DNA from: Azolla caroliniana
Lineage: Eukaryota; Polypodiophyta
Direction of reading: 5' to 3'
DNA: 64,000 nucleotides
Assembly (NCBI GenBank): GCA_043228905.1
Contig: JBHGNT010000006.1
Coordinates: forward strand, 18,848,001-18,912,000
Position numbers and translations under genes: made by a program. Below the pieces are notes generated by a model. The model saw only the letters and a program-made list of their open reading frames with translations, did not search any database and was not told the origin of the DNA. This document shows positions 42,985-55,047 of the stretch, piece by piece (position 1 is the stretch's first letter; every line of letters starts with the position of its first letter).

Positions 42985-43945
42985 CATAATCTCATCACAA
43001 CCATTCTTCATTTAACCCACATCAGTCATGTCTCCGATTAACGTCATTGCCCAAAAACCCCAAAAATCTGTGATAAGAATAAAATCCGTCTAAAAATTCC
43101 TCACCCACTCGTGATGATTGGCTTCGACCCTCCCCACCATCTTCACTCATCCTCACCACAAATATTTCTTCCTTTAGTCGACATCAGCCATCTCACCGAT
43201 TAACCTGGTTCCAATGTCCACGCATATCCTGTATAATCAACAAAAACTTAGGTTAAAACATGTCCTCACCCACTCCTGCACATTGGCTTCGACCCTCCCC
43301 ACCATCTTCACTCATCCTTAACACAATAATTCTTCATTCAGTCGACATCAGCCATCTCACCAAATACCACGGTGGCAATGTCCACGCATATCCTGTATTG
43401 ATCAACACAAAATTAGTGTAAACATTTCCTCACCCACTCGTTATAGTCGGCTTCACCCTCCCCACCATCTTCACTCAACCTTATCACTTTCACACAGAAA
43501 ATTTCTTCGTTCAATCCACATCAACCGTCTAGCCAATTATCGTCATGACCAATGTCCACGAAAAAACCTGTATCAATAACAAAACAGTTAATCTCAAAGT
43601 TTCCTCACTCATGATAGACGGCTTCGACCCCCCCCCCGCCATCTTCCCTCATCCTTATCACAAGACAAGAAATTCTTCATTTAGTCCACGTCAGCCCTCT
43701 TGCCGATTAACATCTTGCACTGTTGACGAAAAACCTGTATTAAAAACAAAAATTAGTGTAAAAATTCCCCACCCAACTCACGATTGTCGACTATGACCCC
43801 GCCACCATACCCCATCCTTTTCTCTTACACATTCTTCCTTCTTTCCACATCAGCCCTCTCGTCGATTAGCTTGTTGCCAATGTCCGTGGAAAACCTGTAT
43901 TTACAACACAAAAACAGTTTACACTTTCCTCACGCACTCATCCTA
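42985..43945 (-). repeat. Tandem ~165-bp repeats in the LINE-B 3' UTR
   Basis: The phrase cctcaccca(c/a)ctc or close variants starts at 43099, 43264, 43428, 43603, 43767 and 43928, intervals of 161-175 bp. Each unit also has ccaccatcttc, a ccacatcag word and aatgtccacg. About six diverged units. Confidence 0.88.
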
Positions 43946-44910
43946 AACGGCTGTGTTCAATATAAATGGCGCTGGTGGCGGAAACAACCATCGAGGTGGA
44001 ACATAATTCCACTTTACATCTTCCCCTGTTGCATCCAAAAAAATAGGAATGGTTGACCAGACTCTTCTAAGTCGCTTTCTTTTCCGGTTAGGCCCATTTC
44101 CACAACCCTTATAGCTATCATATTCACCTTTAACTATATTTACCAATAATTCCCAGAAAGATTTAACTTGATCCACAACATTAGTATCTTCATCATTATA
44201 TATTTTAGAACACCTTGCTTTCCAAATAATCCATAAGGCCAACGAGGAAATAAAGTTCCAAACATAACACCTAGAAAAGAACTTGACTCCCTGCAAGGAG
44301 CTATTCGTAACGTACACCTGAAAACTTTTCACATGTAAAGTCAATGATGAATTATGATAATGATAAAAAAACAGTTTCTTGATCCAACGTACCCCAAAAG
44401 ATTGTACCCCACGTGCATTTAGTAGCCCTATACTTACGACTTAAAAGCCTAAGAATACGAGCCCAAAAACATTTGGCCGTAACACATTCCCAAAAAGCAT
44501 GATGTAATGTCTCATATGCCCAGCCACACCTACCACATGATCGATCAGGTATTGTTCCCCTCAATAAAGCTCCTACTGGCAATGCATAATGAATCATTAA
44601 CCATCGAAAGTGCAATACCTTGTTCATACATTTAAGCGACCAAAGGTGTTTCCAAAACTTCAACATATATGTAGATGAGACATTACCTTCCTCCCAATAT
44701 TTTTTTCCTGCCGGAATTGACTCTATCTCATTTAACAAAAACTTCCTACCCAATGACACAGAATATGCAAAAAATGGAAGAACTTTCTCTTGCGTACTAT
44801 CAGACATTGGTAACTTCCAACCATAATCTAATGGATCCCACTGCAAATCAACAATTAGTGTAGAATTTAAAACCCATATATGAGATGAATACTTAGCAAT
44901 TAGTGGATTA
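43943..44910 (-). pseudogene. LINE-B ORF2 C-terminus (zinc-binding RT tail)
   Basis: Minus-strand frames 44910-44352 and 44344-43943, offset by a frameshift. The first has KHLWSLKCMNKVLHFRW, ALPVGALLRG and SCGRCGWAYETLHHAFWECV, the zf-RVT region of plant L1 elements. The second has SLALWIIWKARCSKIYNDED, the usual L1 tail. Endonuclease and RT core are absent because the copy is 5'-truncated. Confidence 0.82.
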
Positions 44911-45791
44911 GGAACCATTCTTGATGAGACATCATATGGTTTGAAACGCTAGAGTAGACGAACCATACGTCTTCTGTGTTAGAGGTACTAGTCGGACTAG
45001 AGGCTGACATAGAATTTGCTCTATGTCTCATCACGAACATTCCGCCATATTCGTTATAGTCAAAGTTTGTGGCATTGTTTGTGAGTTGTCCGCTTGTGGA
45101 GACCGACTCACTTTTCTTCTTTCGGCATTCCTCCTCATGGTGGCCGAATTTTCCATAGTATCCACATTCAACAGGGTTGTTTTGTCGACATGGTCCGGCA
45201 TGGAGGCTCCCCCTTCTGAAGAACGTTTCCAAGTGTTTCCACTATCTTGCCGAAAGTGGGAGTTGTTTTCATGGGACATACCTCGTCCATTTTGTCATTG
45301 TCCGGATTGGCCTCTTCTTGCGTGACCGCATCCTCTACCTCTGTCTGAGAGTGAGTAGAGCATGTGCTCTTCCGATGCAGTGCTCCTTGTTTGGATGTGG
45401 TTCTCTTTGACAAGTATCATTAACTGAAAGTCGAAGAAGGAAGGAGGATTCTCCCATGCTAGAACAGTGGTCCGCATGGTGCCGAATTATGATGCTAAGC
45501 TGCTGAGGCATATTTGCATCATCTTGTCGTCATCAACATTGAAGTTGATTGAGTTGGGAGTGAGTCACATAGCTCCTTCATCGTCAAGGTATAGCTTGTG
45601 ATCGACTTGTCCCTTTGTTGGACATTATTCAACTCTTGACGGAGTTGAAGCTTTCATGCAGTCTTATTGGTAGCGAAGATTTTCTTGAGATTTCTTAAGC
45701 TTCCTTTAGTGTCTTGGCTTCTCGAATGTAGTTGGACATGTAATCTTGAACACATCACACCAAGCAATACAACACACAACTTGCCACTTGT
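44911..45791 (-). pseudogene. Copia-3 Gag and start of protease
   Basis: Minus strand: Gag phrases CVQDYMSNYIREAKT (about 45730-45690) and LAWENPPSFF (about 45450), a degraded knuckle CGYYGKFGHHEEEC (about 45130), SMSASSPTSTSNTEDVWFV, and SNHMMSHQEW up to LINE-B. The catalytic DSG is altered to YSS. The Gag N-terminus is cut by the Gypsy-3 LTR at 45792. Several stops. Confidence 0.8.
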
Positions 45792-46214
45792 TGTCACGGA
45801 CGGTTAGAGCAAGGTAGAACAGAACAAAGCTAGGCAAGAGCAAAGTAGACCAGAGCAAGGGCAGACAAAAGTATACCAAGAGATGAGTAAGAAGCAGAAG
45901 ACAGAATACTGAGAGATGAGCGAGAAGCAGAAGATAGATGAAGCTGAATATTTGATTCCGTAACTGGCGTTATTCACCTTGATTGGGATCAAGGTGAACC
46001 CCTATATTTATACAATTCCATGAGTTCTGCATGCAAGCACAGGGAGTTTCATGCAGGAGCTTCTAGAAAGTTCCAAAACTTTCTGGAACATCAGAAAGAG
46101 ATATTGAACCTATATGCATTTGTGTTTACATTATCATTCCATGTTTGACCAATCGGCAAGACTAATTGACTACATAGACAAAGTCGTGGGTTCAAACCCC
46201 ATCGTAACTTGACA
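45792..46214 (-). repeat. Gypsy-3 3' LTR
   Basis: 423 bp, starting TGTCAAGTTACG on the minus strand and ending ccgtgaca. The first ~75 bases contain a reverse tRNA-like module: on the plus strand, gactaattgactaca and cgtgggttcaaacccc at 46160-46200. A short direct repeat (cttgacattttagtggatatcat) spans its edge. Confidence 0.78.
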
Positions 46215-47930
46215 TTTTAGTGGATATCATTCTTGACATTTTAGTGGATATCATTCATGAAATGCTCGTACTACGTCCGGGGCATGCTTGAGATGTTGTG
46301 TTGACTCCCATGTTGCTTCGGAGATCAGGTGCCCATTTTAGAGGACAAGGTATTGAAGTTGGCGATGGAAGAGTTGAGAATTTGGTCAACCTCATATTCT
46401 TCTCCGGTCGAGAGCTGGAAGGGTGTGGATCGAGGATTTTAGACAGATGGTGAGGGTCAAGAAGCGAGCCATGCAATACATTATGAATACAAAAGTGGGA
46501 TGGTAGCTCTAAGCAGACAACCATGGAACCAATTTTCTTGATGATTCTGAAAGGGCCTAACTTCTTGTAATTGAGCTTCGGACAAGGACAAGTGGTGGTA
46601 ATATTGCGACAGAGAAGCCAAACAAAGTCTCCTACCTTGAACCAGGGGGCATCTGAGCGAAGACGGTCAACTTGCACTTTGTAGCATTCTCCAGCGAGGG
46701 TGAACTCCAATGAAAGGTCGTGTTGTACATCCTTCAAGAGACGTGCCCGATCCTCCGCGGAAGGATTGATAGAGTCAGAGGGAAGAGAAATGTTGAACCG
46801 GGGGTGGAGACCGTAGTTTGCGAAAAATGAACTAACACTCGTGGACGCATGTAGAGAGTTGTTGTAGGCGAACTCAGCAAATGGGAGAAGGTCAACCTAG
46901 TCGTCTTGTTGGTAGCTAAGAGAGCACCACCAATACTGTTCCAGGATTTGGTTAACCCGCTCCGTTTGTCCATCGGTTTGCGGATGATAGGCTGAAGATA
47001 GATTCACAATACACCTGAAGGTTTGCAAAAGGCGCCGCCAAAAATTGGAAACAAATTATGGTTCTTGATTAGAAGTGATATCGTCCGGGAGTCCATGTAG
47101 TCCAACAACATTTTTGAAAACCAAATCGGCTATATCCTCTCTCGAAATTGTTTTGGCACATGGAGCAAAATGGGCCATCTTGGTGAAGCAATCGACCATG
47201 ACGAACACCGAGTCGTAGCAACCAATAAAGGGAAGATCAGTGATGAAATCCATGGAAAGAGAGGCCCACGGTCGTTTGGGGATTGGGAGGGGTTGAAGGA
47301 GACCATATGGTCGATGATGAGATGCTTTGGAGCGAGCACAAAGATGACAAAGATTGTTGCATGACTTAACGAACTCTTTGACTAATTTTCATGGTTGCGG
47401 CCACCAATACCCTCGAGATATCAACTTCAAGGTTTTCACAACGCCAAAATGACCAGCAGGTGGATCATCATGACACTCTTGGAGCACCCTGGTTCAACAT
47501 GAACCTTTTGGGACATACAAAAGATTATCTCGAAACAAAAGGTTATCCTAAATTGTAAAACAAGCTAAATCGGGCCTTCTGAGTTCATGGGAGGGGTTTG
47601 TGATGCTTGCCTTGACATCTGTTGCGAACTAAGTGACAATTGTAGTGGCTTCTGTTATTTGCTTGAGCAAAGAGTCATCCCGGAGAAAGTGAGTCGCGAA
47701 GTTGTAGAATTGGTCAGGCTTAAACAAACTCTAGGACTGCTGGACATAGGCTTCATCCTCTAGAGTGAGCTCGAACTCAGATCGGTGGGATAAGACATCG
47801 GCCTTCGTGTGTTGAGCGCTAGGTCAAAAGATTATCTCAAAATCATAGTCTGCCAAGAAGGTTGACCATTGCACTTATCTACGATTTAAAGTTCATGTGG
47901 TAGAAAAGTATATTAAGTTTTTGTGATCGG

Positions 47931-48381
47931 TGTAAATGTTATTGTGCGGAAGTGTTAGACAAACCGGCTCAGCCGGATAGCAACAGAGAATAAGATGAAG
48001 GTTTAATGGAGAAGCTTAGCTTAATACACGGGAGAGACAAAGAGAGCAGAACGTAAACGTAGATTCAAAAATGACTCTAAAACTCTATACATACAATGTG
48101 CTATAACAACACTATTTATACAAAGTCCATAAAGGATTAACAGAAGTACTGACAGGTACTTAATGCTCATACGTGCGACTGACACTAACTACGAGACAAT
48201 GATTACCTAGTAGTCTAGGCTACTACTAGGATTCCGGTTCATGCTTGAATCCGGCTCTCCGATCCGCCTCCCCGATCCGGCCGGTTGTTTTCGGATACCG
48301 ATCCGACTCATCCTTCCAGATGCCAATCCGGCTCAAGCTTATTCAGCCGATCCGGATCCGGTTGAGCTTGCTCACTCAACA
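47931..48381 (-). repeat. Solo LTR in Gypsy-3 RNase H (tgttgagtgagcaag family)
   Basis: 451 bp with a perfect 5-bp TSD atcgg (47926-47930 and 48382-48386). On the minus strand it starts TGTTGAGTGAGCAAGCTCAA. It interrupts the RNase H motif equivalent to TDHKNL. Confidence 0.9.
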
Positions 48382-49048
48382 ATCGGTAACCACTTGGATA
48401 TGGTGTTGCGCCCCAGCCAAATAGGGTCTCCATTCTTCGAAAGGAAACAATAATAGTGAGAAGCTCCTTATCACATATGGGGTAGTTGATTTCTAGGGCC
48501 GTGAACTTGCGGGAGTAGTTAGCCACTGGGTGAAGCACACAGACCTCATCTGGTTGGGAGAGGATCGCCCCAATGGCGAAATTGGAGGCATCTGTTTCGA
48601 CTTGGAAAGGCTTAGTGGGGTTAGGATGTAAAAGGACTGGTGTCGTAGTAAATGCTTGTTTCAGCAAGTCGAACGCCTTTTGTGCAGTTGTTGTCCATTC
48701 GAAAGTAGCATCCTTGCGAGTAAGAGCAATGATAGGTTGTGCAATCATTGAAAATCCTTTGATGAAACGACAATAAAAATGGGCAAAACCAAGAAATGAT
48801 TGCACGTCTCGTACCCGAGTTGGAACAGCCCACTCTTGGATAGTGTCGACTTTTTGTGTGTCAATTGTGATTCCTTGTGTCGAGACGACATACCCAAGGA
48901 GCTCCACAAAAGTATGATCAAATTCATATTTTTCACTTTTAGCATAAAGTCCATGCTCTCGAAGTTTGGTGAGGACTAACCTGACATGTTGAGTATGCTC
49001 CTTAATGTTCGAAGAGAAGACCAAGATATCATCCAGATAGATCACAAC

Positions 49049-49626
49049 CATAGTTCCTAATATTCGCGTACGTCCAATTTACTGGACGTACGCGAACGTT
49101 TGCAAACGTACGCGTATGATACGCGATATTCGTTTGGCTTTTTTTTTTTTGACTTTTTTTGGGTTTTTTTTATTTTTGATATTCATAATATTTTGTGAAT
49201 AAAAGTGACATCTGACACACATACACACTCTCTCTCTCTCTCTCACACGAGAACTGACAGATTTTCTCTCTCTACAAAATCTAGATATCTAATATACATA
49301 TTACATACTCCCTCACACAGACAAAACCCATAGCTCCTCTCTCTCTCTCTCTCTAGAGTCTAGATATACACTCAATCACTGTCTCCTCACACATGCAAAA
49401 CAGGGCTTCTCTCTCTAGACCACACACGCTCTCTTTCTCTCTCTCTCTCTCTCTCCCCCTCACACACACACACACACTATGTACACCATATACACCATAT
49501 GTATATATAATATATCTATGTACCGCGTATGGATTTCAATCATACTTGGAGCCTTTTCACGTATGAGTATGATACGAATATTGGCGTTTGAGTATGACAC
49601 GAATGGGACGTATGGCTAGAACTATG
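49049..49626. mobile_element. MITE-1: hAT-like non-autonomous DNA element
   Basis: 578 bp with short inverted ends (catagttc ... gaactatg) and an 8-bp TSD atcacaac (49041-49048 and 49627-49634), the size made by hAT transposases. A 9-bp reading of the TSD is also possible. No ORF. It contains CT/CA microsatellites and a hairpin with a perfect 12-bp stem (49065-49076 with 49083-49094). Inserted in the Gypsy-3 RT just before the YLDD motif. Confidence 0.75.
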
Positions 49627-49729
49627 ATCACAACAAAGTGATCTAGATTGTTGGAAGATGGCATTCATAATATGTTGAAATACTACATGAACATTAGTGA
49701 GGCCGAAAGGTATTACCTTATACTCGAAA

Positions 49730-50042
49730 GGGAAAAGTACCAGGATACCCCTGGAAGTTCGTCTATTTACCAGAATGCCCCTGTAAGTTCCAAATTTACC
49801 AAACTACCCCTATGTCCCAAAAAATATACTTTATAAAGTAATTATACACTCAAATCTTTGGTAAATAGGGCTAGTTCGGGTCCATTTCTTCCATCTTTGG
49901 TAAATAGGGCTTGTAGATTTGAGTGTATAATTACTTTATAAAGTGTAATTTTTTGGACATAGGGGTAGTTTGGTAATTTTGGAACTTCCAGGGGCATTCT
50001 GGTAAATAGACGAACTTCCAGGGGTATCCTGGTACTTTTCCC
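49730..50042. mobile_element. MITE-2: Mutator-like foldback element
   Basis: 313 bp, almost wholly palindromic. Arms from gggaaaagtaccaggatacc pair with ggtatcctggtacttttccc for about 125 bp each. A perfect 9-bp TSD tactcgaaa (49721-49729 and 50043-50051) is the Mutator-type length. No coding capacity. It interrupts the Gypsy-3 RT. Confidence 0.9.
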
Positions 50043-51330
50043 TACTCGAAATGACCTTAGCGTGTTCTAAAGGCGGTTTTCCATTCATCTCCAAGTTTGA
50101 TCCGTACCAGATTGTATGCTCGTCGTAGGTCAATCTTAGACAAGATCCGCCCCATTCAAAGTCGATCCAACAACTTTGGGATGAGGGGCAGTGGGTAGCG
50201 GTTCCAAACAGTAATCTTGTTTAGAGCCTGATAGTCGACGCAGAGGTGTAAGGAGCCATCTTTCTTTTTCGTGAACAAAATGGGAGCCCCTACTAGTGAT
50301 TTTGAGGGTTGAATAAAACATTTTTCAAGGTTCTCTTCGAGATAAGTTCAGAGTGCTTGGAGTTCTAGTTCCAACAACCCATAAATTGGGCCGAAGAGAG
50401 GACTGGCACCTTCTTGTAGATCGATCAAACAATCGTAGGGTCGATGCTAGGGCAAGCGATCATCATTCTTTTTCTCAAACATTTCCCAAAGTCTTCATAC
50501 TTGGACGGTAGTGAGTCAGTAGTTGTCTTCATTGGACTACTCGCCTCATAGGTAATATGCATTATTGTCTTCATTGTGACTGGGACGTGAGCATCCGCCT
50601 TGGAGATGATTCCTACTTTAATGGAAGGGTGAGCGCCTAAAACCGATTTGTGTCATATTGTTGCTGCGACATAAGATACTGCTTGCACCTCCGAGCTGGT
50701 TTGTGAAAAAGTAATCGAGTGGTTGCGCCAATCGACAATTGGATTTTGTACCGTCATCCAAGACAAACCAAGTATGACCAGATGTCATGGTGAAGTGATA
50801 ACATAAAATGTTAAGACCTCTTGGTAGTTCCCGAGCTGACAATGGCTTCGATGACGGCTCCAAAATAGAGCATACGTCCATCAATAGCTTCCACTGGGAT
50901 TTGCTTAAACAATCAGACAACCGGAAATTTGTGTTTACAAACAAACGTTTCGTCCATAAAACATGTTGTTGACCTAGAATCAAGAAGTGCTAAGGACTTA
51001 ATTGAAATAGACTTGAAATGGATGCTTATCGAGAAGGAGAAATCGTTTGTAGATGTAGCGGAACGATGGGAGGACCATGAATGCGAATTGTCGAACCACA
51101 TGGCTCCTACTGTAGTTGGACATTGTCGTTTTTCTCGTTGTTTGTAGATAATTGTCGTTGATTATTTTTGGCTAGCCAAAAACGAATTAGATGGGTAGAT
51201 GCACCACAATATAAACATAGCCCATGGGATCAGTGATACCTCTGTTCAGCCTCGGAGGGTGGTGGGGCTCGAGCTCGATCAATTTCAACCGACACAACGT
51301 CATCGTACAATGACGATAGAGGAACATCAA

Positions 51331-51412
51331 AAAGAGATATTGAACCTATATGTATTGGTGTTTACATCAAAATTTTATGTTTGATCATTCGGCTAGACTA
51401 ATTGACTACATT
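51331..51412 (-). repeat. Fragment of the Gypsy-3 5' LTR
   Basis: About 82 bp matching 46090-46175 of the 3' LTR. Both its outer parts are lost, so the original right boundary and TSD cannot be seen. Confidence 0.6.
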
Positions 51413-51935
51413 GACTATATGTATTGGTGTATGAGAGAAGAAGAGAGAGAGTCAACACAAGGTAGGCAGAAAACTATATTTCACAAGAAAGGTTATTGAA
51501 TATTTAAAAATGGAGAGAAAGTTCTTACATAGGAGTTACATCAATAAAACACCCTCTCAAGAAAAGGGGAAAACTTACTACCTTATAACTATGTGTCATA
51601 GCAGTTACATCAATAAAACATTCGTTATTGTTATATAGTAGTGGTGTGTTCACACACTTGTATATTCCCAAGTTGTGTTCACACAACTATTTATTCTCAA
51701 GTTGTGTTCCCCTCTCAGGTTGTGATGATTATTTGTCCCCAATAATTTTGTAGTCAACTAGTCTACTCCCATCTAAGCTTATATGGGCCGACTAGTCCAG
51801 TCCCATTATGAAGGTGTGATGCATAAGTGAACCACCATAGTGAGATACTCTCATATGTAATAGAAAGTTCCTTTTCATATTTAAATCGATATGATAATAA
51901 ATCCATATGCCTATCTAATTGATATTTCTAACAAA
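51413..51935 (-). repeat. Possible LTR of another copia
   Basis: On the minus strand it starts TGTTAGAAATATC at 51935 and has a CT-rich end (ctctctcttcttctctc) near 51430, like the U5 of Tork-type LTRs. It includes two repeats of tacatcaataaaaca (51537 and 51607). No second copy is visible, so the call is tentative. Confidence 0.4.
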
Positions 51936-54900
51936 GGTGGTGGCTCCGAAGCCCAAACCACCATTGCATACGTGGAGAAGGGGCCACTAATATGTTGAAG
52001 AACCACCACTTTGTTCATGACTCTTGGATATGTATGCATGGTGACATTGTCTATCTAAGAGGGATGCTTATTGTTGGGAATATGGAACCAACGACAACCA
52101 ATCAACAAACAAATAAAAAAGGACAACAAAAATCAAAAACAAAAAGGCCCAAAAACCCAAAAACCCTAAATGAGAAAAAAAGCTATGCGAGCCCATAGAC
52201 TCCAAACAGAATCACTATTTTCATCCAATTCCCATATCCAACTCTTGTCTAGATTGATCAGCTTGTGGCTAACCCTTAGCCAATTGACTACTGGTTGATA
52301 CGCTGATATCTTGTATCTAGTTTCAAGTCAAGACAAGTCGGTTGTTATTTAACTATTTCTCCAGATCTGGCATTCTTGCACATCCCATCAAAAGGGACCA
52401 CCTATCCCAACTTGTATCCTCTCCTTAGTCTATCTTTTGCTGCCCATTTCATGAAAAGTTGACCCAAGCAAGCACTAAAAATGACAAAATATACATAAGA
52501 TCAAACTGCCTCAACTTGTCTATCAAATAACGTTTGGATACATTTAAATAGGAAATAAAACCGCACTTGGTTTGAGGAACTGCCTGCCTATCCTGTTTTT
52601 AATGATTAGTATGGTCCCTAAAGTGTTGCTGATCCCTGAGATAAATCGCTATTAGAAGATACATCGCATCAGCTATATTCATCAATCCCATCAAGCTAAA
52701 TTCCTGGAAAGGAAACGAACCTATTTCAATCGATCCTGTCTACATGGGTATGAAAATCCGATCTAGTGCGTAGAAACTCTGTGCCTTTGTACATTAGTCA
52801 TCAGATTAATTCATCAATTACATTAACATGCCAGTGCACATCAAAGTTTCCATTAAGCAGGCATTCTAATCGGTATTGAACTGAAAAGGGAAAGCTAATG
52901 GTTGATAAAGATCAAACAGCGGTCACCATACTTGATGAATGAGTAGAATTAACAGTATGAGCTAACAACAAGAATTTACTCAAGCAACAATCGGAAAGCT
53001 CATTTGAGATGGAGCATCCGAAACGATTTCTTGAGAAGAAGAACTATCTCTCTGCATCGCATCAGGAAGAAAAGACAGGGCCCTCCCCACAATCCCAACC
53101 TCTCCCGACCACAACTTAATCCCACTCGGAGAGACAGAATTAAGAAATGAGACTTAGAGAGAGTCGGACAGAAGAGAGGACGTCGATCCTTCACAACCAC
53201 CGCACAAAAGATTGCGGCGGGACGCAGAGATGAAGAAGAAACTCTGTTTTCTAGGGTTTCAAGGCTTTCTGTATACGTAAGTATGTACTCCCACCATTCC
53301 CGTAGTAGTATTTATACAGATAGCCAAAAGAAAACCCTAGAAATTAGTATTTATACAGAAAGCCACAAAACCCTAAAAACAGAGGGGTATGGTGTGGTGT
53401 GAAATGGGCCCCCTTCTGTCCATGGCACCTTGAAATGGACTGTAATTTATACCCGAAATGTGGATTAATGAACGAATCCCCGTCTTGAACCTATGTTTCG
53501 TGCACAATCTTTATATGTTACTCAAGTATACATTTCTTATTGTGTTAACGAGTATATTCAACATTGAGGAAACTCGCCTAAGCTCATGACCCTTTGGCAA
53601 AGCATATGATTTGACCCGAGGACCTAAGCTACAAGTTAACAATGAAGATTTAAGCTAACCTCATTGAGGTGTCAAATATCTCTATTTGAATGTTGCAAGA
53701 CATATTGGTTTGACGAGGATCTTGCTAACAAACATGTTGTGTTGATTGCATACCATGTACTATCTGAAGTCATATTTGGTGGTATGGGATGTCATCAGCA
53801 TTCAAGATACATCTCAAATCCTTTGCTTGCATGTGGTTGCGAGGAGAAGTGGCCTTAATGAAGTTCCTTCCTTTAGTTATAGGTTCATTTGCTTAATCAT
53901 TACATGTCTCTTTTAGTAAAACATAAAAATCTAGAACAATAAACATTCCTAGGGATTGGAGAGAGAAAAAGGCCATATGGCTCAAAAGACAGAGGTCTAC
54001 TATTGATACAATCTGATGAATTCACTCAAGGGGATGTTGCAACAAAAACACCCACAAAGTGAGAGCCTTAAAACCTAAACACAAGGGTCTAACACAACAT
54101 TTGTGAGTTGATATTTCGGATTGCCTTTGGTATGTTAATTGCCAATTACAAATGCCACAATGATCTAGTATGACTAATCACAATTGAGGTTTCTTGTCTA
54201 CTAAATAAACTACTCAAGCACCAACTGTAGAGATCAAGCTCCCAAAATTTGTTTAAACAATAAATTATACCAAAATCTTTGTAGCTCTCTCCAGCTTAAG
54301 CCAGTACATCAAAATCAAAACTTGGGAGAGATGCATTAACATCCCAAAGACAGAACAAACTATCAGAAGTGGACAATGTTACCACAGCTATGAGAAATAT
54401 CAAATGATAGAAACTGACTAGAGATGTCCAAACTGCATTAAGGTTACATATTTATTGAGACAAAAAGTAATCTGGAAGGTCTATACTCTAGGATGCTAGT
54501 AATGATCAAGACTCGTAAAAGTGGTAGTCGGGTTTTAAAACGAAAGTTTTGATTTCTTCAATCATATTCTTTTGCACTACTAGTATCCTTAGTACATTTT
54601 AACAAAACAAATCATATACAACAAGACAACTGAAAGGAACAATGGCTCAAATGTTTCTCTACTTTCCCTCTCTCAGACTCTTTTTTCATGAAACTAGTAT
54701 CACTGTCTCTACACTTCTTCCTATTACTTCTTCATGAACCCTCCTGGATGTGAACTCTAGCAAAATCTTCATGGTTAGCATATTTATAAAAGCAAGATTG
54801 AACCTTAGCATACTTGGAAATATTCATGCTAAAGTTTTTGTGGCATTTTGAAAAAATAAGATGGATGATAATAATAACAATACCAACCAATATAGAAGAT

Positions 54901-55047
54901 TTAAGTACACTCAAAATTTGAACTCATAATTAATTAAAAACGGCCAAGAAAACCAAAATTTCATCATGATGGCACTGTTGCATTGCATTCTCATTCAGTT
55001 CCATTTTCACTACTTATTACCAACTAAAAAGAGAAAACTTTCCATAA
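51936..55047. other. Largely unannotated interval 3' of the La gene
   Basis: No recognisable gene family on either strand. An oligo-A/AAACCC stretch at 52110-52180 and telobox-like AAACCCTA words at 53255-53375 are present. A ~48-bp imperfect duplication (agtatttatacaga..agcca..aaccct) lies at about 53308-53380. The part next to 55048 is the likely La 3' UTR. Confidence 0.45.
52995..53275 (-). other. Possible first exon or leader of an unidentified minus-strand gene
   Basis: A 280-bp GC-richer island on the minus strand, beginning near a CTAGAAAACAGAG leader and preceded by teloboxes. An open stretch ends with QRDSSSSQEIVSDAP and a stop near 52993. No family was recognised, and no convincing splice partner was found downstream. 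It could be a relic 5' end of a gene. Confidence 0.25.

Larger units (their letters stand above)
42306..44910 (-). mobile_element. LINE-B: 5'-truncated L1-type retrotransposon
   Basis: 2605-bp insert with an exact 11-bp TSD ggaaccattct (42295-42305 and 44911-44921) and a terminal A-tract (T run 42306-42314 on the plus strand). It contains the last part of ORF2, then about 1.6 kb of 3' untranslated DNA with tandem repeats of about 165 bp. 5' truncation, an A tail and a long TSD are the marks of target-primed reverse transcription. It interrupts the Copia-3 protease region. Confidence 0.9.
46255..51320 (-). pseudogene. Gypsy-3 Gag end, protease, RT, RNase H, integrase, C-terminal domain, broken
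   Basis: From the right: knuckle HGLCLYCGASTHLIRFW (about 51220), a degraded protease (LALLDSRSTTCFMDETF, the DSG now DSR), RT lead-in [20 protein letters not shown] (about 50300) and [19 protein letters not shown], palm VVIYLDDILVFSS (about 49040), RNase H with ETDASNFAIGAILSQPDE (about 48590), integrase zinc region, SMDFITDLPFIGCYDSVFV (about 47250), and a C-terminal GDFVWLLCR-to-FCIHNVLHGSLL stretch (about 46650-46480). A chromodomain-like end lies near 46400-46260 but is frameshifted. Many stops. Confidence 0.8.
45792..51412 (-). mobile_element. Gypsy-3: chromovirus on the minus strand, decayed
   Basis: 3' LTR at 45792-46214, Pol and part of Gag to about 51320, and only an ~80-bp fragment of the 5' LTR (51331-51412, sharing agatattgaacctatatg and gactaattgactaca with the 3' LTR). 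Interrupted by a solo LTR (47931-48381) and two MITEs (49049-49626 and 49730-50042). Removing each insert and one TSD copy restores the Pol reading order. Confidence 0.82.

Noticed and set aside
42985-43945. CRISPR-like regular spacing
   Set aside because: Repeats are long, diverged and contiguous without unique spacers, in a plant LINE tail.
43545-44056. Plus-strand ORFs in the LINE-B 3' region
   Set aside because: They lie across the ~165-bp tandem repeats and are antisense to LINE-B; no protein family.
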